A stretch of DNA of 64,000 nt, from IMG/VR virus record IMGVR_UViG_3300020383_000007, positions 1-64,000 of that record; one strand, 5' to 3'. How positions within the stretch are numbered: position 1 is the stretch's first letter; each line of letters starts with the position of its first letter. Shown piece by piece: positions 16,745 through 25,105 of the stretch. The position numbers and the translations under genes are program-made. The notes below the pieces were generated by a model. The model was not told where the DNA came from, searched no databases, and saw only the letters and a list, made by a program, of their open reading frames with translations. The stretch is from a virus.

Positions 16745-18070
16745 TTATGTCTCAATCGGAACGTCAAAGATCTCATTGTACGATTTCTGAGAAACCACAA
16801 GATATTGCACCTGATCGTGCATCATAGCCACATACATCACGTTATCCCGAATGACTCGAGTATAACCCAACGGCACGTCACTGAATGTATCCATAGTCTC
16901 AGCGATCTTAAGCATTTCTGAGAACTTCATCACCCACTCTTGCGTAATGGGGCTCATTCGACCAAACTCATTTGAAGAGGTTGGGATGACGATGTAGTCT
17001 GGGAACTGTGCTTTGAATGTGTAGATACCATCGCGGTTCTCAGTACCACCCACCACGATAAACCCGAGTGACTTATAGTTGGCTACCGATACCTGTGTGT
17101 ATTGATCTACATGCACGTCTGGATATTGCGTTGCTGTAGCGCGCGCTTTCTCCAAGATAATGTTGTAGTCAATGATAGGACTGTTTAATCCAGCTGTAAG
17201 CGTTTCATTAGGAATACTGTATTCATCCCAAAGTGGAGTAATCAAAAACTCCGTAACCTTGAATAGGTCGGGAATGAATTTCTCCCACTCATCTTCAGGG
17301 TAGGCGCTATTTTCAAGAACCCACTCTACAGTAGCACGACGGATACGGTCAAGCGTATTACCAGCAGCACCATAAATGATAACAGTCCACGGTGTAGATA
17401 GCTCATACTCCATCTGCAATGGATTATGCCATGTATACATATCGACACGTGTATGGGTATCGGGATTCTGTTCACGGGTTTGCTCGATACGAAGCATCCG
17501 CTTAGAATCATCCATCTCATCTAAAAGCGCCTTAACTTCTTGAGGCGTCTTAAATAAGTCATCCACATTCTCAACAGGTGGAACAACCAATATCTCATAC
17601 TCGTCGTATTGACGACGGAATGAATCGTCAGAGAACCAAATCTTGATGTAGTTATCGTCTTGATTTCTGACTTTAAATTGGATATACTCAGGTAAGAAAT
17701 TACCTTGAGAATTTTCTAACATACGACCTGTAGTTAGATCAGATATCTGTTCAGAGAATTCATTGAGTACTTTCGTTACGAAGTCATCAGGTTCACCGAT
17801 CAAGATACCATTGACTGAATTCTCATACATCCATTGACCAAGATGTAAAAGAACGTCAGAATGTGTAGAGGGTACGACAACATCAAGACCGTTCGTGTCG
17901 ACGCTGTGGAAGCTAACAAAGTCGACATCGGGGTACTGTGAGTTATTGTAATATCCCAATTCACGCGAGTAGGTTTTAGCGTGGGTAGACAATTCACCGA
18001 GCGTTGCAATTTGCCCTGGGGCGTTATCTGCGAGCGCTTGGATTGTCATGAACCCTTTAAGCATGTACAT
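16745..18070 (-). CDS. Hypothetical protein, possibly virion-associated
   Basis: This 441-residue protein is not recognised. TAGGAG seven bases before the ATG at 18070 supports the start. It contains regularly spaced Trp, Tyr and Asp-rich segments and no membrane helix. Segments such as GINIGE-type turns and DVHVDQYTQVSVANYKSLGFIVVGG suggest alternating alpha/beta domains. It leads a two-gene minus-strand operon with the 208-residue coiled-coil protein. Confidence 0.6.
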   Translation of the reverse strand: MYMLKGFMTIQALADNAPGQIATLGELSTHAKTYSRELGYYNNSQYPDVDFVSFHSVDTNGLDVVVPSTHSDVLLHLGQWMYENSVNGILIGEPDDFVTKVLNEFSEQISDLTTGRMLENSQGNFLPEYIQFKVRNQDDNYIKIWFSDDSFRRQYDEYEILVVPPVENVDDLFKTPQEVKALLDEMDDSKRMLRIEQTREQNPDTHTRVDMYTWHNPLQMEYELSTPWTVIIYGAAGNTLDRIRRATVEWVLENSAYPEDEWEKFIPDLFKVTEFLITPLWDEYSIPNETLTAGLNSPIIDYNIILEKARATATQYPDVHVDQYTQVSVANYKSLGFIVVGGTENRDGIYTFKAQFPDYIVIPTSSNEFGRMSPITQEWVMKFSEMLKIAETMDTFSDVPLGYTRVIRDNVMYVAMMHDQVQYLVVSQKSYNEIFDVPIET

Positions 18071-18089
18071 GTGTTAACTCCTACAGTGT

Positions 18090-18099
18090 AATTCTATGA
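18090..18099 (+). promoter_or_regulatory. AATTCTATGA promoter candidate
   Basis: This is one of three exact copies of AATTCTATGA in the window, all intergenic and 44-72 bases before a start codon. This copy faces the spanin pair, whose first ATG is at 18171. The core TATG is the remembered phiKZ late motif, which would suit lysis genes. Confidence 0.5.
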
Positions 18100-18170
18100 T
18101 ATTTCCTAACTTACAAAATCATTACAGAGACATAGTAAGTGGGTAAGAAACTTTTTACGCTCGTCATAAC

Positions 18171-18704
18171 ATGATTAACGTCGTGGGGCGATTAGATAAG
18201 ATAGAAGGTATGTTTTTCGTAAAATTTGTTAAGCTATTTAACACACTACGGCCATTCTTCGCGGAGATATTCTTACCGGGTGAAACCGATAAGGATAAGA
18301 TCGCCAAAAATAGAACACTGACTATCATCACATTGATTGTTGCGCTCAACTTGTTTTTATTCACTAATAAGATTGTTGTCTTCAACCCCCCTTGGGGGAG
18401 AGATGAAGAATCTACAAGTGATAAAAATGAAGTGGTCGCTGATAGTCCAAATAAAGTGTGGTTGGATTTCTTGGAAGATCAAATGAAAGATCACGTCAAT
18501 GAAATCGCAGAGTTAGAGCAGCAACTTGAAAGTAGTGAAGCTGAACTCGACGCTGAGAGTGAGTTAAACAATCAACTCAGAAGAGAGATACAATCTCTCA
18601 AAGATAAAATCAGTCTACTCAAAAGTCAAATAGAAAAGGGAGCAAGCTCTCGAGACATCTACGAGAGACTGAAGGAGTTAGAGGAGAATAGAAATGTTGA
18701 TTAG
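18171..18704 (+). CDS. Probable inner-membrane spanin (Rz-like)
   Basis: This 177-residue protein has one hydrophobic segment at about residues 49-65 (TLTIITLIVALNLFLF), followed by a periplasmic part with a strong coiled coil from about residue 105 to 170. That is the i-spanin plan, although the roughly 48-residue cytoplasmic N-terminus is longer than usual. The decisive point is the overlapping downstream gene for a small lipoprotein, the Rz1 arrangement. Spanins fuse inner and outer membranes at the end of lysis. The start is uncertain because no Shine-Dalgarno precedes 18171; Met14 is an alternative. Confidence 0.7.
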   Translation: MINVVGRLDKIEGMFFVKFVKLFNTLRPFFAEIFLPGETDKDKIAKNRTLTIITLIVALNLFLFTNKIVVFNPPWGRDEESTSDKNEVVADSPNKVWLDFLEDQMKDHVNEIAELEQQLESSEAELDAESELNNQLRREIQSLKDKISLLKSQIEKGASSRDIYERLKELEENRNVD

Positions 18705-19113
18705 ACGATGTATCCTATCGATCGCATTTGTACTCTCCTTGAACTCCTGTACCATTATCATGGATAGTAGCATAAATACGCCGACAGAACCCACTGCAAA
18801 AAAACCACTACCTGCATCTAAAGATCTCAACCGACAAATAACCACGTTGATAGAGAGGATTAGAGAACTTGAAGAGCAAAGACAGGATGTGGTGGAAGAT
18901 ACTACATCTACCCCGGTCTGTGGGAAATTTGAGTTACCTAGGATACCACCCTCACCACCTATGCCAGAAATAGCCAATAGTGCTAGCGATGATGAATTCA
19001 GCCAAGCGTTAGTGGAGTATGTGGTTAAACTCGGTGAGCATTCTGATAGGGTAATAGCTCGAATAAGAACAGCATACGATCGCTATTCTGAAGCATGTAA
19101 TGTCAATAATTAA
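18694..19113 (+). CDS. Probable outer-membrane spanin lipoprotein (Rz1-like)
   Basis: This 139-residue protein begins with two Arg, a hydrophobic stretch and the lipobox L-N-S-C with Cys at residue 19, a lipoprotein signal for signal peptidase II. The residue after Cys is Thr, which allows outer-membrane sorting. The mature part has a coiled-coil stretch near residues 50-65 and a Pro-rich segment near 85 (PRIPPSPPMP), typical of Rz1 proteins. GAGGAG precedes the ATG. It overlaps the i-spanin gene by 11 bases in another frame, giving a translationally coupled pair. Confidence 0.75.
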   Translation: MLIRRCILSIAFVLSLNSCTIIMDSSINTPTEPTAKKPLPASKDLNRQITTLIERIRELEEQRQDVVEDTTSTPVCGKFELPRIPPSPPMPEIANSASDDEFSQALVEYVVKLGEHSDRVIARIRTAYDRYSEACNVNN

Positions 19114-19117
19114 ATTT

Positions 19118-19166
19118 GGACAGGTTGGACTCATCTATTGGGTCTAGCCTGCCCATTTATTATTTT
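19118..19166 (+). terminator. Terminator after spanin pair
   Basis: A 12-base stem (19118-19129 with 19143-19154) has one mismatch and two G-T pairs and encloses a 13-base loop. It is followed by ATTTATTATTTTG. Confidence 0.7.
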
Positions 19167-19182
19167 GTTTGGAGGAAACTAA

Positions 19183-20649
19183 ATGAGCAAAAAAGAAAAG
19201 GAAGTAGAAGAGGTGAAACCGCCTGAGAAACTCAGTCTGGTCATGTATACCGATGGTGGTTGTAAACCATCACGTGGACATGGCGGATATGGTTTCCATG
19301 GCTACCTTTATACTGATGAAAAGCCAAAACAGGGTGCTGGCGCTAAAGCCGTGCCAACTAAAGAAGGTTACGTTGTTGGTGCAAAAGACAATGCTGTCAC
19401 CGTCCACAACTACATTGATTGTGCTTGCCCGTTTGAAGAGATAACGACCAATAACATCACTGAGATGGAAGGCGTTAAACAAGCGATGGAAACGGCCATG
19501 CAGCAGGACGTGGAAAAGCTACTAGTCTTAACCGATAGTAACTATGTTTTAAAGGGTCTTACTGAGTGGGTACCCGGTTGGATTAAACGCGATTGGCGTA
19601 AGCCTGATGGCGAAGAAGTTCAAAACAAGAACGAGTGGTTAAGTTTGTTATCTGTTAGAGACCGACTGGAAGCTAGTGGCATCAAACTTAAGATCGATAA
19701 GGTTCGTGGACATAGTGGTGATTTAGGTAACACCATGGCTGATATGTTAGCGAGTGCCGCCGTTATCATGGCTCGTAAAGGGTTAAGTGATAAGATCTTT
19801 AAGGTCTCTGAAGCTAAGGGCTACTGGAATAACAAGGTTGACTACAATCGCTTACTATCAAAAGCTAACTGGTACTTCCTTGCGGGTAATGCGGACAAGA
19901 TGGAGACTCGCGATGGACGTTTCGTCTATCATTTAGGTTCACATGGTCCTAAAGATGACTTGCTCGGCAAACCAATGTCTGACGCAAGCTATTCTGTCGT
20001 ATACTTGAAAACTCCAGACCCAGTACTTGCAAAAGTGCGTGAAGTGATTGATGCTAATGCTGTTATCGACAATCAAGTCGTAATCGGTCGTTTATCAAAC
20101 ATTACAACGCCTGAGAATTATTCTTCTATCGACCAATATGGTTCAGCACTTATCGAGTGTGAGAATGGTAAGTTAGATTCTAAGAACCATGCTGGGGCTA
20201 CCATCACTACAGAACAACGACCAGCTCGATTGGCATTCCGCATGTTAGAAGCGATGAATACCATGGAAGCATTGTTAGATGACTACCTAACTGGTCGCAC
20301 TGTGACAGTGACGGATATCACCGATGAAATCTTCGATAAAGAAGAGAAGAAGGGTAAGGTCAAGTGTAAGATCAAGAAAGACCTATCGGTTTCAACGCGT
20401 TATCTCGATGTAAAGGCCGACTATAACGTCGCAGGTAAGACGGATAGTATTGATGTGAGGTTACTTTTAGGTATGGATCTGCCAGACAGGAACACCTTGG
20501 CAGCTCTCGCCCCTGACCTCCCATCGGTTAAGGTGATTACTTGGAAGGAATCAGATAAGGCATTTAGATTTGCTACAGTCGTTGAATGTAACGAAGATGT
20601 AGGAATCTTCTCGTCTTTCTATTCGAACCTTAGGTTATTAATCGATTAA
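19183..20649 (+). CDS. rnhA: RNase H with long C-terminal extension
   Basis: Residues 16 to about 200 match RNase HI. D24 lies in YTDGG, E94 in NNITEM, D118 in LTDSNYV, and H177 and D187 in RGHSGDLGNTMAD, so all four catalytic acids and the active-site His are present. The gap between the first Asp and the Glu is about 30 residues longer than in E. coli RNase HI, which points to an inserted loop. The remaining 290 residues form an unrecognised domain, making the protein three times the usual length. The enzyme would remove RNA from RNA:DNA hybrids in replication. GGAGG precedes the ATG. Confidence 0.85.
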   Translation: MSKKEKEVEEVKPPEKLSLVMYTDGGCKPSRGHGGYGFHGYLYTDEKPKQGAGAKAVPTKEGYVVGAKDNAVTVHNYIDCACPFEEITTNNITEMEGVKQAMETAMQQDVEKLLVLTDSNYVLKGLTEWVPGWIKRDWRKPDGEEVQNKNEWLSLLSVRDRLEASGIKLKIDKVRGHSGDLGNTMADMLASAAVIMARKGLSDKIFKVSEAKGYWNNKVDYNRLLSKANWYFLAGNADKMETRDGRFVYHLGSHGPKDDLLGKPMSDASYSVVYLKTPDPVLAKVREVIDANAVIDNQVVIGRLSNITTPENYSSIDQYGSALIECENGKLDSKNHAGATITTEQRPARLAFRMLEAMNTMEALLDDYLTGRTVTVTDITDEIFDKEEKKGKVKCKIKKDLSVSTRYLDVKADYNVAGKTDSIDVRLLLGMDLPDRNTLAALAPDLPSVKVITWKESDKAFRFATVVECNEDVGIFSSFYSNLRLLID

Positions 20650-20673
20650 TAATATCTCTTTTGAGGTAATTCA

Positions 20674-21138
20674 ATGAAACCCCTAAAAAATGCTTTGAGG
20701 AAGACGGTGTGTCCGATACTTCATTTCATCGGGCAAATACCCATCGTTATCTTATCATTCATCGTACCTGCTAAAGGGCGGCGGTTGATGGTGAGTGCTT
20801 CTCTTTTTGCGCATTTTGATAGGCTTGATCCAGACACGTTGAATTCAGAAGGGATGAAGGAGTACGTTCATCATGTCAATCGACTATTGCAGTTAATTGA
20901 GCGTGAAGAGCGTGCTCTGATATTCCCAATGTATATTCATAACCGTATCTGGGGTAAGTTGGATATCGAAGATTTGAAGCGGTTAAGTAGAGAACCGTCT
21001 GGTAAGATGGTCGAAGCAGTACTAAAACAGCTTCCGTGGTATCTGAGGTATCATCCTAAGATCATGCGTGACGACATCAACACCATCATTGAGCGCCGTT
21101 TGCTTAAAGATGTGCTGGTTTATCGCAGTGCAACTTAG
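20674..21138 (+). CDS. Small hypothetical protein with hydrophobic N-terminus
   Basis: This unrecognised 154-residue protein has GAGG before its ATG. Residues 13-33 form a hydrophobic stretch (PILHFIGQIPIVILSFIVPAK) after a basic start, so it may insert in or associate with the inner membrane. The remainder is helical and basic, with paired Arg near the C-terminus (IERRLLKDVLVYR). It follows the RNase H gene by 24 bases and is probably co-transcribed. Confidence 0.6.
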   Translation: MKPLKNALRKTVCPILHFIGQIPIVILSFIVPAKGRRLMVSASLFAHFDRLDPDTLNSEGMKEYVHHVNRLLQLIEREERALIFPMYIHNRIWGKLDIEDLKRLSREPSGKMVEAVLKQLPWYLRYHPKIMRDDINTIIERRLLKDVLVYRSAT

Positions 21139-21147
21139 GAGACTATA

Positions 21148-21165
21148 ATGAGAAATGTGTTCTAA
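21148..21165 (+). other. Five-codon mini-ORF with good ribosome site
   Basis: AGGAGA lies five bases before ATG AGA AAT GTG TTC TAA (peptide MRNVF), right after the stop of the 20674-21138 gene. It may be a translated minigene, a remnant, or chance. Confidence 0.25.
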
Positions 21166-21170
21166 CCGTC

Positions 21171-21208
21171 ATAAGTGGGAGGCATCAGCCTCCCACTTAT
21201 TTATTTTG
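21171..21208 (+). terminator. Strong terminator between convergent genes
   Basis: A perfect 13-base stem (21171-21183 with 21188-21200) encloses loop ATCA and is followed by TTATTTTG. It separates the plus-strand RNase H unit from the minus-strand 21211-22032 gene. Confidence 0.8.
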
Positions 21209-21210
21209 TC

Positions 21211-22032
21211 TTAGCTAACTACCTTAGCCGCTTCTTCAACAGAAGTCTTCAATTCTTTGTACATGAACGTATGTACCGACATGAATTCAACTTCAGTGGC
21301 AATCAAGTAGGTTAACTTGGTTAATGAGGAGATTGTAACGCCGGACATGTTATACGTCTCAGGGTCTTCTTCTAAACGCTCGATAATGACATCCAGATAT
21401 TCGCTGATGGTGGTTACCATATCAACGGTATTGATAGGATCATTATTCTCGATGCGTTTCTCAAGAGCATCCATGCGCTTGTATAATTCATCCCAATCAC
21501 CCTGACGCTTAACGACATCGCCGTATGGACGTTGTTGTGCTTGATCTTTAGAGAAGTCATCATGCATTTCAGATTTAGCATCTTCAATGTCGCGACGGGC
21601 AATCTCAGATATCAACGTTGACTCAATTTGAGACTTCATGTTATCTGGCTTATCGAGTAGTCCACCTAAGAACTTCTCGGTGGGTATCAATACCTCTGCC
21701 ATCAGCGTATCGGCAAATTCTTGATTGCGTTCAAGCGTATCGAGATGTTTCAAGTAAGTTGTATTGAGACCAGCTGGAACAGGAACCTTCTTATTTCGAA
21801 GTTTCATGTAATCGTTAGCATCTTTTGCTTTGTAGAATAAACCACGGTCAACTGCACTCTCACGTTGGCGCAATGCATTTAGTTTATCTTCTACAAAGTT
21901 GGTCACATCTTTAAAGAAGTTAGGTAACTTCTGGCGGACGTTATCAATATCGGCGGTGAAGCTCATGGCTTCCTGCGAAAGTGTTAATGCTTCGTTGCCG
22001 ATGTCTTCTAGTGATAGTTTTGCAGGCTGCAT
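21211..22032 (-). CDS. Hypothetical helical protein
   Basis: This 273-residue protein is not recognised. It is almost wholly helical, with charged heptad-like stretches (DELYKRMDALEKRIENN near residue 180) and no membrane segment. GGAG lies 10 bases before the ATG. It is a single-gene unit on the minus strand with an AATTCTATGA promoter-like site upstream, which suggests late expression and possibly a head or internal virion role. Confidence 0.6.
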   Translation of the reverse strand: MQPAKLSLEDIGNEALTLSQEAMSFTADIDNVRQKLPNFFKDVTNFVEDKLNALRQRESAVDRGLFYKAKDANDYMKLRNKKVPVPAGLNTTYLKHLDTLERNQEFADTLMAEVLIPTEKFLGGLLDKPDNMKSQIESTLISEIARRDIEDAKSEMHDDFSKDQAQQRPYGDVVKRQGDWDELYKRMDALEKRIENNDPINTVDMVTTISEYLDVIIERLEEDPETYNMSGVTISSLTKLTYLIATEVEFMSVHTFMYKELKTSVEEAAKVVS

Positions 22033-22075
22033 ATGTAAGTAACTCCGATTTAAAAACGGTATAACGTATGTTTGT

Positions 22076-22085
22076 TCATAGAATT
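22076..22085 (-). promoter_or_regulatory. AATTCTATGA promoter candidate
   Basis: This is a second exact copy of the 10-mer, on the minus strand and 44 bases before the ATG at 22032. Confidence 0.5.
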
Positions 22086-22115
22086 AAAGGGACTTAGCAT
22101 AATCGCGTTAAAAAA

Positions 22116-22139
22116 GACTGCTCAGCGCTATCATCTGAC
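22116..22139 (+). promoter_or_regulatory. Possible middle/early promoter
   Basis: GACTGC followed by TATCATCTGAC resembles two other intergenic sites at 50061-50079 and 50857-50878. The spacing between the two parts differs (16, 19 and 21 bases), so the motif is loose. It lies 41 bases before the UvsX-like start. Confidence 0.25.
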
Positions 22140-22179
22140 AGTAACCATTTGTACAAAATAATTATTAGGAGAACCTCTA

Positions 22180-23631
22180 ATGTCAGGTTTTAATTTAGCT
22201 CCGCAATTACGTCCACGTCCTTGCATTGGGTCTCTTTTAGACATTCCAGCTGGGCGCTATCATAAGGGCGCACATGGCGATATGATCCTGAATGGTGGAT
22301 TCAGTAACTTCATTGGCGTTGGTGGTCGTGGTAACACTTTTAAGACGGCACTATCGTTGTCTCAATCAATCATCGTGCTTGATCGATACAGTCGCTCTAA
22401 GTTGACCGTTTACGATACTGAGATTACCTTCTCTTGGGATCGCATTGAAGATATCTCATCGCGTTGGGATTTAGATTACAATGAAGCTGTAGATAGTGGT
22501 CGCATCTCATTAACGTCTGCGGCAGAACACAGTGGTAACGAGTGGTGGTCTATCATTCGTGACATTTCTAAAGAGCGTGCTAAGAATGCTAAGAAAGAAA
22601 AGATCGACACGCCTTTTGTAAATAAAGATAATCAACCGATTAAAGCATTCCCACCTGATATTCATCTATTGGACTCGATGAGCCAATTAGAAACCGATGC
22701 TATCTCAGGTATTTACGATAAAAACCAAATCGATGATAGTGCAGCGAATACCGACGCGTTGCGTGGTGGCGCTATTAAAACACGCATGGTAATGCAGGTA
22801 CCGCAGGTAACGTCGCAAGGTGGTTTGACACTCATCGCTACTGCACACGTTGGTGATGAATTCCAACTTGACCCATACGCACCTAAGGTCAAGAAGCTTC
22901 AGTTCATGAAAAATGGCGTTAAATTCAAGAACGTGCCTGAGAAATTTACTTTCTTAAGTTCTGTGTGCTGGTATGTCAGTAGTGCGACTCCGTTGATTAA
23001 CCAATCGACTAAAGCCGCTGAGTATCCATTGTCTGGCTATAATGAACATAAAGGCGATACTGACTTACAAGAGTTGGTGTTAACTAACGTTCGTAACAAA
23101 CACGGTCAGACAGGACAGACACTGAACCTCATCATCAGTCAGACTGAAGGTCTATTACCTAGCTTAAGTGAGTATCACTATCTTAAGTCTCGTAAAGATA
23201 AGTTTGGTTTAGTTGGACCTGAGGGCGTACATAAAAGCTGGCGCTTAGCCATCTATCCGGATGAGTTACTTAAACGTACTCAGTTACGTGATATGATCGA
23301 TACCGATCCTAAGTTGCGTCGTGCGCTAGAAATCACGTCTGAGATGGCTCAGATGCAGGATTATTGGCCAGACATGCCTGAACACCAGCGTGTCGATCCT
23401 CAAGACTTATATGAGCGTCTTAAGGATATGGGCTATGATTGGGATCTACTGTTAGATACCCGTGGTTACTGGACGTTTGATCATTACACACATCCAGTAA
23501 ATCCATTATCTACAATGGATCTCATTAACATGTATAATGGGGAATACATTCCCTTCTGGTATGATAAAAGTAAAATAGATACCAGTAAAGCAGTTTCTGG
23601 AGGCAGTAAAAATGAATCTTCCGAATCGTGA
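22180..23631 (+). CDS. uvsX: UvsX/RecA-like recombinase
   Basis: This 483-residue protein has a P-loop, GRGNTFKT, at residues 49-56. The Phe-Lys-Thr ending resembles the T4 UvsX loop (SKSFKS) rather than the standard GKT. Further matches are YDTEITF near residue 85 (RecA strand with catalytic Glu), IHLLDSMSQLE near 165 (Walker B) and TLIATAHVGDE near 225. RecA-like recombinases coat single-stranded DNA and drive strand exchange; in phages they prime recombination-dependent replication. GGAG precedes the ATG. The next gene overlaps its end by 20 bases. An ATPase of related fold with another role cannot be excluded. Confidence 0.75.
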   Translation: MSGFNLAPQLRPRPCIGSLLDIPAGRYHKGAHGDMILNGGFSNFIGVGGRGNTFKTALSLSQSIIVLDRYSRSKLTVYDTEITFSWDRIEDISSRWDLDYNEAVDSGRISLTSAAEHSGNEWWSIIRDISKERAKNAKKEKIDTPFVNKDNQPIKAFPPDIHLLDSMSQLETDAISGIYDKNQIDDSAANTDALRGGAIKTRMVMQVPQVTSQGGLTLIATAHVGDEFQLDPYAPKVKKLQFMKNGVKFKNVPEKFTFLSSVCWYVSSATPLINQSTKAAEYPLSGYNEHKGDTDLQELVLTNVRNKHGQTGQTLNLIISQTEGLLPSLSEYHYLKSRKDKFGLVGPEGVHKSWRLAIYPDELLKRTQLRDMIDTDPKLRRALEITSEMAQMQDYWPDMPEHQRVDPQDLYERLKDMGYDWDLLLDTRGYWTFDHYTHPVNPLSTMDLINMYNGEYIPFWYDKSKIDTSKAVSGGSKNESSES

Positions 23632-23947
23632 CCTCGCGGCGGAACTCTATGAGCGCATCAAGGTGCGCTCTGTTGACCGAGCTGAGTTATGGAAACATAT
23701 GTTCGTAGAAGCCCACCCCAATTGGGCATCAGGTCAATTACCTAGTGTGGAGCAACAGATCGTTGAAATGTCTAACTTCTGGCGTATCCAACTCGGTATG
23801 TTAAATGACGATACCATCAATCTTCGAAGTAAGATAGTCGATACCGTGTCTGCGGATATTTGGCTACAGAACTTCGAAAACTACTTGATGGATACCGTAG
23901 TCAGTCAACCGATTCCTAATGGGTCATGGCAGACGGCCATCGCATAA
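23612..23947 (+). CDS. Hypothetical protein coupled to the recombinase
   Basis: This unrecognised 111-residue helical protein has GGAGG just before its ATG, inside the last codons of the UvsX-like gene. Its own end overlaps the next gene by 22 bases. The tight three-gene overlap points to coordinated synthesis with the recombinase. An accessory or loading role is possible but only by position. Confidence 0.6.
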   Translation: MNLPNRDLAAELYERIKVRSVDRAELWKHMFVEAHPNWASGQLPSVEQQIVEMSNFWRIQLGMLNDDTINLRSKIVDTVSADIWLQNFENYLMDTVVSQPIPNGSWQTAIA

Positions 23948-24339
23948 TCGTTGCTGGTAGTCGAACGTTTACCGATTATAAATACTTTAGAGAAGTCATC
24001 ATTGATGTACTTAAAAAGATCAACTACAACATCGATGTATTTATAACAGGTAGGGCATTAGATGGTCCTGACGATATGATTTATCATTTCTGTCGTTGGG
24101 ACCATAAGTTTGACTATGTGGAAAAGAAAGCCAACTGGAAGAAGTATGGTAATGCGGCAGGTATGCTTCGCAATATAGAAATGGCGGAGATAGCTACTGG
24201 GTTAGTCGCTTTCTGGGATGGTAAAAGCAAAGGCACCAAACAAATGATCGATGAGGCTAACAAACGAGGTCTTGAGGTTTTAGTTGTTATGTTTGATGCT
24301 GACGAACAGCCAACGTTTGAATTATTTGAAGGGACATAG
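23926..24339 (+). CDS. SLOG/DUF2493 family protein
   Basis: This 137-residue Rossmann-like protein begins with RIIVAGSRTF. A GRALDGPD segment follows near residue 42, and an RNIEMAEIATGLVAFWDGKSKGT core near 85. These are the hallmarks of the DUF2493 family within the SLOG superfamily, thought to bind nucleotides or nucleotide-derived ligands. The function in phages is unknown; links to NAD or cyclic-nucleotide signalling are speculative. It is the third gene of an overlapping set with the recombinase. Confidence 0.75.
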   Translation: MADGHRIIVAGSRTFTDYKYFREVIIDVLKKINYNIDVFITGRALDGPDDMIYHFCRWDHKFDYVEKKANWKKYGNAAGMLRNIEMAEIATGLVAFWDGKSKGTKQMIDEANKRGLEVLVVMFDADEQPTFELFEGT

Positions 24340-24355
24340 TTCCCTTTTATTTTTT
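24329..24355 (+). terminator. Terminator overlapping a stop codon
   Basis: AAGGGA pairs with TCCCTT around a six-base loop that contains the TAG of the SLOG gene. TTTATTTTTTG follows at 24346-24356. Confidence 0.7.
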
Positions 24356-24418
24356 GTGTGGCGACAAATAGACTGAGAGATTTGCACATTTTCAATCTGT
24401 ACGCCGTGGAGTAATCCA

Positions 24419-25087
24419 ATGAACAAAGCAAGAGAAGAAGCGACGAAGTTAGCCGTTAAGCTTCTTAGTAAGTTTGCAGGTAAGACTGCAAGCGTAAAAG
24501 AAACCGAAAAGATGTTGGGTAACCTAACCGATAAGCAGTTTGATGAATTCATGGTTGCTTTGCGGGATGGTGATGATTCACTACCATATATCCTACCTAA
24601 CCTAACAAAGGAACGTTTGAGTGTCGATCGTAACTTAGAAATAGCCGATGAGTTAGGCCACGACTTCTTCGAACAGATATGGATCACCGACCCGAGTACT
24701 GGTGTAACGCACCTCACGCCTGATAAGTACCTCGTGGTGGACTTACCACTACGTCGTCTACAGCAGCATCTTGAGAAGAAGATACGAATACCTAAACACA
24801 ATAAAGCTATCGATGAGATGACTGGACAACCCACCAGCGACTCGAAAGGTAGTAAGGTATCGTTTCCTGAACTTCAAGTGCTATATTCTCAAGGGTTGGA
24901 GTCGACCATTAAAGAACTCTTTAAGTTTCGTGGTGGTGATGAGCAAGCGTATAAGGCACTTAATGCTGATGCTCTCAGTACTGGCATTCCAAGTATGGAT
25001 GCAGTAGATTCTCCAGAGTTTAGAACTAAAGCGGCGGAGACATTAAGTATCTTACTTAAAGCTGCCCATTTAAATAATAACTTATAA
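24419..25087 (+). CDS. Possible detached C-terminal clamp of phage RNA polymerase beta
   Basis: In this 222-residue protein the segment at about residues 142-222 (KVSFPELQVLYSQGLEST, then IKELF and a closing AAETLSILLKAAHL) lines up by eye with the C-terminus of bacterial beta. There [22 protein letters not shown] is followed by a PESFNVLLKEIRSL segment. The large beta-like protein at 41511 stops before this region, so this gene could supply the missing part. From memory, phiKZ gp149 is a virion polymerase subunit encoded three genes from the recombinase, the same relation seen here. GGAG precedes the ATG. The first 140 residues are not recognised. Confidence 0.45.
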   Translation: MNKAREEATKLAVKLLSKFAGKTASVKETEKMLGNLTDKQFDEFMVALRDGDDSLPYILPNLTKERLSVDRNLEIADELGHDFFEQIWITDPSTGVTHLTPDKYLVVDLPLRRLQQHLEKKIRIPKHNKAIDEMTGQPTSDSKGSKVSFPELQVLYSQGLESTIKELFKFRGGDEQAYKALNADALSTGIPSMDAVDSPEFRTKAAETLSILLKAAHLNNNL

Positions 25088-25105
25088 AAACGCAGGAAGG
25101 GGATT

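Noticed and set aside
24322-24834. Minus-strand open frame of 170 codons
   Set aside because: It is antisense to the 24419 gene and the terminator before it, with Cys/Arg-rich low-quality composition and no ribosome site.
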